Positions 37,601 through 45,185 of a DNA stretch of 64,000 nt are shown piece after piece; positions within the stretch are counted from its first letter, which is position 1; every line of letters starts with the position of its first letter. A program made the position numbers and the translations under genes. The DNA is from Rhodospirillum sp. GTDB lineage: Bacteria; Pseudomonadota; Alphaproteobacteria; Dongiales; Dongiaceae. The DNA is taken from assembly GCA_013822765.1 (NCBI GenBank), contig PNKY01000005.1:248001-312000 (forward strand), written 5' to 3'. The notes below the pieces were generated by a model. The model was given only the letters and a program-made list of their open reading frames with translations. It had not been told where the DNA came from and ran no database searches.

Positions 37601-37808
37601 CGCGACGCCGGCCGCGGAGCCGATCGAGGTCGCGCGCGAAACGCCGCGCTTGGCCGAACCCGCCGCGGCCGCACAGCCTGCGCCGGAGCCGCTGGCAGCA
37701 TCTTCGGCAGAGGGCCCGTCCGTGCAGGTCATCGAGGTCGGCGCCGAGCAGGCTGCCGGCGAGGACGGCCAACGCAAGCGCGGCTGGTGGCGCCGGCTGA
37801 TCGAGTAG
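34674..37808 (+). CDS. rne: Ribonuclease E
   Basis: 1044 residues. The main mRNA-decay and rRNA-processing endonuclease and degradosome scaffold. The S1 domain begins with [23 protein letters not shown] and is split by a ~215-residue acidic insert (starting [12 protein letters not shown], full of Asp/Glu/Ala), resuming at [18 protein letters not shown]. Catalytic Asp residues lie in [10 protein letters not shown] and [15 protein letters not shown]; the zinc link is CAHC. The C-terminal 300 residues are Arg/acid-rich and disordered, with blocks such as [20 protein letters not shown] for RNA and partner binding. ATG at 34674 follows GAGGAG. Confidence 0.95.
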   Translation: [1044 protein letters not shown]

Positions 37809-37832
37809 CGGCCACACCTTTCGGACGTTTTT

Positions 37833-37864
37833 ATAACCCCTCCCGCCCACGCTGGAGGGGTTAT
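37833..37864 (+). terminator. rne terminator hairpin
   Basis: Perfect 11-bp stem ATAACCCCTCC/GGAGGGGTTAT with a 10-base loop, 25 bases after the rne stop. The run that follows is TCATAG rather than a T-tract, so strength is uncertain. Confidence 0.65.
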
Positions 37865-37887
37865 TCATAGCTGCAACCCCGCCATTC

Positions 37888-39450
37888 ATGTCCATGTCCG
37901 AAAACCGCGAGCGTTGGGCCCGCCGCGGTGGCATCATTCGCGCCATGGAACAGCTGCCTCTGATCGGGCTCGACGCCCGTGCCTGCTACCGGGCGCTGAA
38001 GAGCCGCGACGCGCGCTTCGACGGACGCCTGTTCGTCGGCATCACGTCGACCGGGATCTATTGCCGGCCGATCTGCCCGGCGCGCTCCGCCAAGTTCGAG
38101 AATTGCCGGTTCTATCCGAGCGCCGCCGCCGCGCAGGAAGCCGGCTTCCGACCCTGCCTGCGCTGCCGACCGGAGACCGCGCCCGATCTCGGATCGTGGC
38201 GCGGCACGTCCAACACGGTCTCGCGCGGGCTCGCCCTGATCGCGGAAGGCGCGCTCGACGGCGAGGGCGCGAGCGTCGATGCACTGGCCGAGCGGCTCGG
38301 CATCGGCGAGCGGCAGTTGCGGCGCCTGTTCCAGCAGCATCTCGGCGCCTCGCCCATCACCGTCGCGCAGACGAGGCGCGTGCTGTTCGCCAAGCAGCTG
38401 ATCCACGACACGCGCCTGCCAATGGCGGAGATCGCCCTGGCGGCGGGGTTCGGTAGCATCCGGCGCTTCAACGAGACCTTCCACCAGCTGTTCCGCCGAC
38501 CGCCGAGCGCGCTGCGACACAAGGCGGTGTACGCCTTGCCCGAGGGCTCGGTGGGCGAGATCGGCGTCACCGTGCGCCTCTCCTACCGCCCCCCGTACGA
38601 TTGGAACGCCATGCTGGCATTCCTGAAGGGGCGCGCCATCGACGGCGTCGAGTGGATCGAGGGCGACATCTATTCCCGGACCGTGCTGCAGGATGGCCTG
38701 ACCGGAACCGTCGAGATCAGCCACCTGCCGGAGGAGGCCAGCCTCAACGCGACCATTCGCTTCCCCTCTGTGCGCGCCCTGCCCGCCATCGTCGGGCGCA
38801 TCCGTCGCGTGTTCGACCTCGGGGCCGACGTCGCGGCGATCGGCGCGCACCTGGCGCAGGACCCGCTGCTGGCGCCGCTGATCGCGGAGCGTCCCGGCCT
38901 GCGCGCACCCGGCGGCTGGGATGGCTTAGAGCTCGCGGTGCGCGCCGTCCTCGGCCAGCAGGTGACGGTAGAGGCCGGGCGCAAGCTCGGCTCGCGCCTC
39001 ACGCAGATCTGCGGCACCGCGCTGCCGGCGGCGCAACGCAGCCGGCCGTCGCTGCGCCTCGCCTTCCCCACTGCTGAGCAGGTCGCAGCGGCCGATCTAT
39101 CCGCGCTCGGCGCGCCGAAAGCACGCAAGGAGGCGCTGGTCGCCCTGGCCCAGGCGGCGCTGCAGGATTCGGCGCTGTTCCAGCCCCAAGGCACCGTGGA
39201 GGAGACAGTGGCGCGGCTGCGCGCGATCCGCGGCATCGGCGACTGGACCGCGCACTACATCGCCCTGCGCGCGGTGCGCGAGACCGATGCGTTTCCGGCC
39301 AGCGACATCGGCCTGCTGCGCGGCGCCGCCATCGGCGCCAGCGCGCGGCCAAGCCCCGCCGTGCTGCAGGACCGCGCCGAGACCTGGCGGCCGTGGCGGG
39401 CCTATGCCGCGCAACATCTGTGGGCAGCGGATGCGGCGGCGCATGGCTAA
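37888..39450 (+). CDS. Ada-AraC-AlkA fusion: alkylation-response regulator and 3-methyladenine glycosylase
   Basis: 520 residues. Order: Ada zinc-binding methyl-acceptor domain with Cys59, Cys63, Cys90 and Cys93 (same spacing as E. coli Ada C38/C42/C69/C72), an AraC helix-turn-helix (residues ~115-210), an AlkA N-terminal domain and an HhH-GPD glycosylase with RGIGDWTAHYIALR and catalytic Asp in FPASDIGL. It would sense methyl-phosphotriesters through the Ada cysteine, activate repair genes and itself excise alkylated bases. Start uncertain: ATG 37945 is equally possible; neither has a clear ribosome site. Overlaps ogt by eight bases. Confidence 0.9.
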   Translation: MSMSENRERWARRGGIIRAMEQLPLIGLDARACYRALKSRDARFDGRLFVGITSTGIYCRPICPARSAKFENCRFYPSAAAAQEAGFRPCLRCRPETAPDLGSWRGTSNTVSRGLALIAEGALDGEGASVDALAERLGIGERQLRRLFQQHLGASPITVAQTRRVLFAKQLIHDTRLPMAEIALAAGFGSIRRFNETFHQLFRRPPSALRHKAVYALPEGSVGEIGVTVRLSYRPPYDWNAMLAFLKGRAIDGVEWIEGDIYSRTVLQDGLTGTVEISHLPEEASLNATIRFPSVRALPAIVGRIRRVFDLGADVAAIGAHLAQDPLLAPLIAERPGLRAPGGWDGLELAVRAVLGQQVTVEAGRKLGSRLTQICGTALPAAQRSRPSLRLAFPTAEQVAAADLSALGAPKARKEALVALAQAALQDSALFQPQGTVEETVARLRAIRGIGDWTAHYIALRAVRETDAFPASDIGLLRGAAIGASARPSPAVLQDRAETWRPWRAYAAQHLWAADAAAHG

Positions 39451-39967
39451 AGCGTTTCAGTTCCTCGCCGACCGCATCAAGACACCGATCGGCGACCTCG
39501 ACCTTGTCGCGGATGAGGACGGCCAGCTGCGCGCCGTCGAATGGACGGATCACGCCGACCGCATGCACCACTCCCTGCGCCTGCAATACGGCAAGGATGG
39601 TTACATGCTGAAGAACGCACGCAATCCGGCCGGGCTCAGCGCCGCATTGCGCGCCTATTTCGACGGTGAACTGCCGGCGATCGACCGGCTGAAGGTCGCG
39701 ACCGGCGGCACCGAGTTCCAGAAATCGGTGTGGAAGACGTTGCGCACGATCGGCTGCGGCGAGACAATCACCTACGCCCTGCTGGCGCAGCGTGTCGGCC
39801 GGCCGACCGCGGTGCGTGCCGTCGGTCATGCCAACGGCGACAATCCGATCAGCGTGGTGGTACCGTGCCATCGCGTGATCGGAACGAACGGATCGCTCAC
39901 CGGTTACGGCGGTGGCATCGAACGCAAACGCTGGCTGCTGGCGCATGAACAAGGAGGCCGCCGATGA
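39443..39967 (+). CDS. ogt: Methylated-DNA--protein-cysteine methyltransferase
   Basis: 174 residues. It removes methyl groups from O6-methylguanine onto its own cysteine, Cys142, in the PCHR motif (SVVVPCHRVIG), after the helix-turn-helix YALLAQRVGRPTAVRAVGHANGDN. The ATG (ATGGCTAA) overlaps the Ada-AlkA stop, so the two are translationally coupled, as expected for an alkylation-repair operon. Confidence 0.95.
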   Translation: MAKAFQFLADRIKTPIGDLDLVADEDGQLRAVEWTDHADRMHHSLRLQYGKDGYMLKNARNPAGLSAALRAYFDGELPAIDRLKVATGGTEFQKSVWKTLRTIGCGETITYALLAQRVGRPTAVRAVGHANGDNPISVVVPCHRVIGTNGSLTGYGGGIERKRWLLAHEQGGRR

Positions 39968-40779
39968 CTGCCAAGGCTGAGACAGCCACGCTTTTCCACC
40001 GCCTCCACGAAGGACCGGAGCCGCTGCTGCTGCCCAACGCATGGGACGCCGGCAGCGCGCGATTGATGGAAAGCCTGGGTGCGAAGGCGATCGCCACCAC
40101 CAGCGCCGGCGTCGCCTGGACCCACGGCTATCCCGACGGTGATGTGCTACCGGTACGCATGCTGGTCTCCACGGTAGTCGCAATCGCGCGCGCGATCCGC
40201 GTGCCGCTGACCGTCGACGTCGAGGGCGGCTATTCCGATGATCCAGCGACGGTCGAGGAGACGGTTGCGCGGATCGTGGAAGCGGGCGCGGTCGGCATCA
40301 ACATCGAGGATGGAGCCGGCGCGCCCGACCTGCTGTGCCTCAAGATCGAACGCGCCAAGCGCGCCGGCCAGCATTTCGGCATCGACCTGTTCGTCAACGC
40401 CCGCACCGACGTCTATCTGCGCGGCCTGGCGCCCGAGGGCAAGGAGGTCACCGAAACACTGGTGCGCGCCAAGCTCTATCGCAATGCCGGCGCCAGCGGG
40501 ATCTTCGTGCCGGGCCTGCGCGCGGCTGACGAGATCAAGGCAGTCGCCGCCGAAGCGGGCCTGCCGCTGAACGTGATGGCGTGGCCGGGACTGCCGGCCG
40601 CCGCCGAGCTGGCGCAACTCGGCGTGCGCCGCCTCTCCGCGGGCTCGGGCATCGCGCAAGCGCTGTGGGGCAAGGCGGCGGCGCTGGTCGGCGATTTCCT
40701 GAAGACGGGAAAATCCGGCCCGCTCGGCGAAGGCGCGATGGCTTATCCCGCGGTCAACGCACTCTTCGGCAAAAGGTAG
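39964..40779 (+). CDS. Isocitrate lyase/PEP mutase family enzyme
   Basis: 271 residues. A TIM-barrel C-C lyase or phosphonopyruvate-mutase-like enzyme. The family elements are seen: KAIATTSAGVAWTHGYPDGD, LTVDVEGGYSDDPATVEETVARIVEAGAVGINIEDG with Mg ligands, and NARTDVYLRG. It lacks the KKCGH catalytic loop of true isocitrate lyases, so it is more like the oxaloacetate hydrolase/2,3-dimethylmalate lyase group, substrate unknown. The ATGA overlap with ogt makes it the third gene of the alkylation-repair operon, though its link to repair is not obvious. Confidence 0.85.
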   Translation: MTAKAETATLFHRLHEGPEPLLLPNAWDAGSARLMESLGAKAIATTSAGVAWTHGYPDGDVLPVRMLVSTVVAIARAIRVPLTVDVEGGYSDDPATVEETVARIVEAGAVGINIEDGAGAPDLLCLKIERAKRAGQHFGIDLFVNARTDVYLRGLAPEGKEVTETLVRAKLYRNAGASGIFVPGLRAADEIKAVAAEAGLPLNVMAWPGLPAAAELAQLGVRRLSAGSGIAQALWGKAAALVGDFLKTGKSGPLGEGAMAYPAVNALFGKR

Positions 40780-40793
40780 AGACGGGCACGCTT

Positions 40794-40812
40794 GGCGCGA
40801 CCATGACGCGCC
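40794..40812. terminator. Short bidirectional hairpin
   Basis: GGCGCG/CGCGCC 6-bp stem with a 7-base loop in the 33-base gap between two convergent genes. No T-run; weak. Confidence 0.35.
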
Positions 40813-42102
40813 CTAGAAGCGATTGATCATCGCACCGCTGTTGGCCATCAGCGCCGCGCAAATGTCACGCACCAGGCAATGCTTGTGCGCGCCGTGGTCG
40901 GGATAGCGGACCATGTTGTCGCCGTTGTGCATGAACACCATGCCGCCCTTGCCGGTGTCGGTCGGGTATTGCCACAGCCAGTCGGCCGGCTTCGGATCCT
41001 CGCGGCTGCCGACGTCGGTCAGCCAGATCGCCCCTTCGGGCGTCCTTGACCAGCCGCGCGCGTATTGACCGAAGATGCCCTGCCAGCCATCGAACTCCGC
41101 ATCCATGTTGCGGAAAAAGCCGAACGGATCGTTGCGCACGCGCACCTTGATGTTGGTGAAAGGCCGCGGCGGCACCGACTGGAACGCACCGAGGAACGGC
41201 AGCCAGGGAATCGCCGGCTCGGAGCAGATCACCATGTGCCCGCCGCGCGCCAGGAATTCCAGCAGCAGCGACTGGATGCTCCGCAGAAAGAACTGATCGT
41301 GGATATGCGGGATATAGAGAATGTCTGTGCCGGCAAGATGATCCGCGCTGAGCTGGTATTGCGGGCATAGCGCCAGCGTGCCGCCGACTTGCGCGAAGGC
41401 GTCGGCCAGGCCCTCTGGCATCCACTCGCCCGAATTCGGGAAGCATTGCAGATAGGTGACGACGAAGCCCGGCTTGTCGCGCTCGATCCCCAGCTCGCGG
41501 TTGAGCCAGGGATAGAAGGCCTGCAGGAAGCGACGGCAGGCCGGCATGAACCGCTCGCCATTGTGGACGTGCGGGTCGAGGGTGGACACCATCAACCGTC
41601 CACCGCCCTCGAGCGAGGGGAAGTCGAGCAGCAGGCTGCCGCTGTCGTCATCCAGATTGAGCGCGCTCCGCGCCGCCGGGTGCAGGTCGAAGGCGCCGAA
41701 CCAGTGCCAGGCCATGTCGGCGACTGGGATCACCTCGGACAGCGGATGCTTCGGCTCAGGCTGATGGATCTCGATATAGGGGTTGGGCTTTGTCCACCAC
41801 AACCAGTCCTTGGTATCGACGTCGCGCCATTTCAGATCGACCACATCGATCCACTCATGCAGCTTCTTGCAGGCGAACACGATCAGGAAGCCGCCGCCGC
41901 GCACATAGGCGTTGAGCTGGGCCGCGTAGCGCCGGATGGCGCCGCTGTCCATCCCATCCGGCACCACGACTGCGGCATAGCGGCTGAGATCGTACGTCTC
42001 CAGCTCCCGCAAATGGATCATGTCGTCGAGATGCTTGGCGTAGTCCTGGAAGCTCGTGATCTGGCTGGCGCAGCCCCAGGTCAGATAGGCGATCTTCTTC
42101 AT
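40813..42102 (-). CDS. Internally duplicated GATase/ThuA-like protein linked to an ABC transporter
   Basis: 429 residues, cytoplasmic (no signal peptide). The two halves resemble each other: residues 39-80 (YAAVVVPDGMDS...YVRGGGFLIVFACKK) and 255-295 (TDILYIPHIHDQ...FLARGGHMVICSEPA) share the same pattern of strand, helix and a Gly-Gly turn before a strand ending in Cys (Cys78, Cys293). This is the layout of class I glutamine-amidotransferase/ThuA-like folds, where such a Cys is at the nucleophile elbow. No exact family was recognised. It is the fourth gene of the chelate-uptake operon, five bases after the ATPase, so it may process the imported ligand or chelate. Confidence 0.6.
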   Translation of the reverse strand: MKKIAYLTWGCASQITSFQDYAKHLDDMIHLRELETYDLSRYAAVVVPDGMDSGAIRRYAAQLNAYVRGGGFLIVFACKKLHEWIDVVDLKWRDVDTKDWLWWTKPNPYIEIHQPEPKHPLSEVIPVADMAWHWFGAFDLHPAARSALNLDDDSGSLLLDFPSLEGGGRLMVSTLDPHVHNGERFMPACRRFLQAFYPWLNRELGIERDKPGFVVTYLQCFPNSGEWMPEGLADAFAQVGGTLALCPQYQLSADHLAGTDILYIPHIHDQFFLRSIQSLLLEFLARGGHMVICSEPAIPWLPFLGAFQSVPPRPFTNIKVRVRNDPFGFFRNMDAEFDGWQGIFGQYARGWSRTPEGAIWLTDVGSREDPKPADWLWQYPTDTGKGGMVFMHNGDNMVRYPDHGAHKHCLVRDICAALMANSGAMINRF

Positions 42103-42107
42103 CGGTT

Positions 42108-42845
42108 TCAGCGTCCGAAGGAGGGGGCGAAGGTGAACTTGCCGCTATCGGCGAAGTTGGCCTTGGCGATGGGAACGTCGTAGAGCGCCGACAGGTTGGC
42201 GGCGGTCAGCACTTCGTCCACCGGGCCGTGCTCGTAGCGTCTCCGATCCCGCATCAGCAGCACATGGCTCGCAACCTCGAGCCCGTGCTGTGGCGCATGG
42301 GTGGAGAACACGATGGTGAGGCCCATGCCGTCATTGAGCGCACGGAGCGTGTCGATGACGATGGACTGGTTCTTGTAGTCGAGGGCGGAGCACGGCTCGT
42401 CCAGGATCAGGATCTCGCACTCCGATGACAGCGCCTGCGCGATCATGACCAGCTGGCGCTGGCCGCCGCTCAGTTCGTTGAAGGGCCGGTCGCGCAAATG
42501 GCCGACCTTCATCTGGTCGAGGTATTTCTGCGCGACCTCATAGTCCAGGCGGCGCGGCGAGCCGAATAGCCCGATGTGCCGGGCCCGCCCCATCAACACG
42601 ATATCGAGCACGGAGAATGCGAAGGTCGAATGGAACAGCTGCGGCACGTATCCGATGCGGCCGCGGCTGGTCGCGGTGCCGGCGCTCGGCCGGCCGAGGC
42701 CGACGATGCAATTGAGCAACGTGGTCTTGCCGACGCCGTTGGCGCCGAGGACGGCCAGCACGTCGCCCTGCCCGACCGATAGGCTGTAATTCTCCAGGAT
42801 CGGCTTGTCGGACAGCGTGACGCTGAGATCGGCGACGTCAATCAT
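42108..42845 (-). CDS. ABC transporter ATPase (FecE/BtuD type)
   Basis: 245 residues. The ATPase of a class II metal-chelate importer. Walker A GANGVGKTT, Q-loop in GYVPQLFHSTF, signature LSGGQRQLV, Walker B ILILDEPCSAL and H-loop FSTHAP are all intact. It overlaps the permease gene by eight bases and precedes the duplicated GATase-like gene by five. Confidence 0.93.
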   Translation of the reverse strand: MIDVADLSVTLSDKPILENYSLSVGQGDVLAVLGANGVGKTTLLNCIVGLGRPSAGTATSRGRIGYVPQLFHSTFAFSVLDIVLMGRARHIGLFGSPRRLDYEVAQKYLDQMKVGHLRDRPFNELSGGQRQLVMIAQALSSECEILILDEPCSALDYKNQSIVIDTLRALNDGMGLTIVFSTHAPQHGLEVASHVLLMRDRRRYEHGPVDEVLTAANLSALYDVPIAKANFADSGKFTFAPSFGR

Positions 42846-43896
42846 GGGTCCAGCCGCTCCTGGATTGGGTCCGGCGCAGGATGATCGCGAACACCGGCAC
42901 GCCGATCAGCGAGGTGATGATGCCGATCGGCAACTCGGCCACCGTCGCGGTGCGGGCGATGTCGTCGACCAGCAGCAGATAGATCGCGCCCAACAGCGCG
43001 GACACCGGCAGCAGCCGGCCATGATCGGGCCCGACCAGGGTGCGCGCGATGTGCGGGATGACGAGGCCGACCCAGCCGATGATCCCCGAGGTGGCGACGA
43101 CGCCGGCGGAGATGAAGGACACCGCGACGAAGATGGTCCACTGAACGACCTCGATCGGCGAGCCCAGCGCCCGCGCCTTGTCCTCGCCCAGCGACAGGAT
43201 GTTGATCTGGTAGCGCAGCAGGAAGATCATGATCGACGGCGGCACGATCGCCAGCGCCATCAGCACGAGGTCGCTGTAGTTGGTGGCTGCGATGCTGCCC
43301 ATCAGCCAATAGGTGATGGCCGGCAGTTTCTGATGCGGGTCGGCCAGCAGCTTGACGATCGAAATGGCGGATTCGAAAAACGCCGTGACGATCACGCCGG
43401 CGAGCACCAGGGTGAGGGTCGAGGTACGCCCCTTGACGCTGGCCAGGCCCCTCACCACCAGCAGGCTGCCGATCCCGCAGGCGAAGGCGGCGGCCAGGAC
43501 CGGATAGCCCCCACCGACCACCAGGATGGCAAGCGTCCCGCCGAAGCCCGCGCCGGCGGTGACGCCGATGTTGATGGGGTCGACCAGCGGATTGCGGAAC
43601 AGGCCCTGGAGTGCGGCGCCCGATATGGCGAGGCCCGCGCCGATCAGCAGGGCCGCGAGAATCCGTGGCAGCCGGACGACTTCGACCACGTCCGCTTGCA
43701 CCGGTGTCCAGGTCGGCGCCTGCGCCGGCACCACATTGTCCCAAAGGATCAGCCAGACATCCCACATCGCGATGTCATAGCGGCCGATCGTGATCGAGTA
43801 GACCGCGCAGAACACCAGCAGCAGCGACAGCAGCGCGACGACCGTCCAGGTCCGCATGCGCGCGCCACTCAGCACGGCGATGGTCGCGTGCGCCAC
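42838..43896 (-). CDS. ABC transporter permease (FecCD family)
   Basis: 352 residues with about ten membrane helices. The FecCD signatures are clear: LPRILAALLIGAGLAISGAALQGLFRNPLVDP near residue 75 and GIIGWVGLVIPHIARTLVGPDHGRLLP near 265. It imports iron-siderophore, heme or cobalamin-type chelates. A GTG at 43896 is used; an ATG 39 bases downstream (MRTWTVVALL) is also possible. It starts seven bases after the binding-protein stop. Confidence 0.9.
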   Translation of the reverse strand: MAHATIAVLSGARMRTWTVVALLSLLLVFCAVYSITIGRYDIAMWDVWLILWDNVVPAQAPTWTPVQADVVEVVRLPRILAALLIGAGLAISGAALQGLFRNPLVDPINIGVTAGAGFGGTLAILVVGGGYPVLAAAFACGIGSLLVVRGLASVKGRTSTLTLVLAGVIVTAFFESAISIVKLLADPHQKLPAITYWLMGSIAATNYSDLVLMALAIVPPSIMIFLLRYQINILSLGEDKARALGSPIEVVQWTIFVAVSFISAGVVATSGIIGWVGLVIPHIARTLVGPDHGRLLPVSALLGAIYLLLVDDIARTATVAELPIGIITSLIGVPVFAIILRRTQSRSGWTHD

Positions 43897-43903
43897 GGCG
43901 GGC

Positions 43904-44986
43904 TCAGCCGAACAGGTCGACGTAACCGACGGAATCCTTGTTCTGCTCCAGCTCGAGGATGAAGCGGATCTGCTCGTCCGTGATGTCCTTCTGATAGATC
44001 AGCTTGTAGCCATCCTTCAGGGTGTCGTGGAACTTGCCGGCGCTCGAGAAGCGCGCCGGGTTGGCGACGCGCGCCAGCCAATCGTCCGACAGGTAGATTT
44101 CCGCCGCGTCGGGCGAGCGGTTGAAGTGCGGGAACTTGTAGACCCGCTTGTTCTTGACCGCGTCCAGGTTGGCAAGCACGGCGTTGCCGTAGAAGTCGGC
44201 CGGCTTCAATTCCGACGCATAGGCGGGAATGACGATGATGGCCGGGTTCCACACCAGCAGCTGCTCGGCATCGACGGTGCGCCACCATTCGCCGGTATCA
44301 TCGGCGGCCAGGTTGCGCGTGCCGCTGAGGCTGTAGTCCTGCGAAGAATTGGCGATGACGCGGAAGCTGTCCTTGATCTCGTCGACCACCAGCAGGCTCA
44401 CGGTGTCGTCAGCCTTGAGGTCGGCGAAGACCTTGCGCAGCGCGGCGTCGGAGGCGTCCTGCTTCTGCAGGATCGCCTGGGTGCGTTCGATGCGGCCGGT
44501 GGTGTAGCCAGCCAGCTGCAGGTATTCGCGGCGGTGCTGGTTGGTGCAGCAATCCCAGCCGATCACCTTGAGGCCGACGCCTTCCAGCGGCTCGATCAGC
44601 TTGGGGTCGAACACCCACTGCAGCACGACGTCCGGCTTGAGCTCGAGAATGGCTTCGACATTGGGCGCGAAGCCCTCGCCGGCGACGTTCATGTTGAGCT
44701 TCAGGAACTCCGGGATCAGCTGGGCATAGAAACTGCCCTCGTACATCGCCTTGGCTTTCTTGTTCACCCCGACGATGCGGTCGCTGTGGCCGTCGATGGC
44801 GTAATGCACCAGCGGCCCGGATGCGAACATCGAGACGATCCGCTGCGGCGGCGCTTCGAGCTCGATCAGCTTGCCGCGGTGATCGAGAAAGGTGACCTCC
44901 GCTCGCGCGGCCGGCACGGCCACGACCAGCGCAGCGGCAATGGCGGCCGTCCAGCGGCCGAACGCCCGTAGCTTCAGATCAATCAT
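43904..44986 (-). CDS. Periplasmic metal-chelate binding protein (FecB/FhuD type)
   Basis: 360 residues with a signal peptide cleaved near residue 29 (AAALVVAVPAARA). Two PBP lobes follow: RIVSMFASGPLVHYAIDGHSDRIVGVNKKA and EAILELKPDVVLQWVFDPKLIEPLEGVGLKVIGWD, then the linking helix and LLVWNPAIIVIPAY. This is the Peripla_BP_2 fold for siderophores, heme or B12. Unusual feature: DCCTNQHRR in the ligand cleft region, with adjacent cysteines. The ATG follows AGGGGGACAGAG. It heads the four-gene operon behind a Fur-type palindrome. Confidence 0.9.
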   Translation of the reverse strand: MIDLKLRAFGRWTAAIAAALVVAVPAARAEVTFLDHRGKLIELEAPPQRIVSMFASGPLVHYAIDGHSDRIVGVNKKAKAMYEGSFYAQLIPEFLKLNMNVAGEGFAPNVEAILELKPDVVLQWVFDPKLIEPLEGVGLKVIGWDCCTNQHRREYLQLAGYTTGRIERTQAILQKQDASDAALRKVFADLKADDTVSLLVVDEIKDSFRVIANSSQDYSLSGTRNLAADDTGEWWRTVDAEQLLVWNPAIIVIPAYASELKPADFYGNAVLANLDAVKNKRVYKFPHFNRSPDAAEIYLSDDWLARVANPARFSSAGKFHDTLKDGYKLIYQKDITDEQIRFILELEQNKDSVGYVDLFG

Positions 44987-45056
44987 GTCTCTGTCCCCCT
45001 CGTGAAGCGCCGCCTCAAGACCTGGGCTTTGGCTGCATTCAAGCGGGCGACACTAG

Positions 45057-45083
45057 TGCAACTGCAACTTATTCGCAATTGCA
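45057..45083. promoter_or_regulatory. Fur-type 13-1-13 operator upstream of the chelate ABC operon
   Basis: A 27-base imperfect palindrome centred on T45070, with arms matching at 10 of 13 positions. The core (TGCAACT-T-ATTCGCA, 45063-45077) has the 7-1-7 form of a Fur box, and the arms extend it as overlapping boxes do. On the minus strand TTGCTT about 16-18 bases before AATAAG/TAAGTT overlaps it, so a bound repressor would cover the promoter. Regulator (Fur, Mur or Irr class) cannot be told from sequence. Confidence 0.6.
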
Positions 45084-45185
45084 AAGTGGAAGCAAAACAT
45101 CCCTATTCGCTGGGGTAATCGTCACCAATTAAGAGCGGGCACTTCGATGAGAAGTGCTGTTAAAGCAGTTTCGCTGGCCCGGATC

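Noticed and set aside
40813..42102. Beta-galactosidase or glycosyl hydrolase identity for the GATase-like protein
   Set aside because: The resemblance is only to the trimerisation/GATase-like fold; no catalytic TIM barrel is present.
44987..45160. Cobalamin or other riboswitch upstream of the chelate ABC operon
   Set aside because: No B12-box or other conserved riboswitch core is visible in the short spacer; the palindrome explains the region better.
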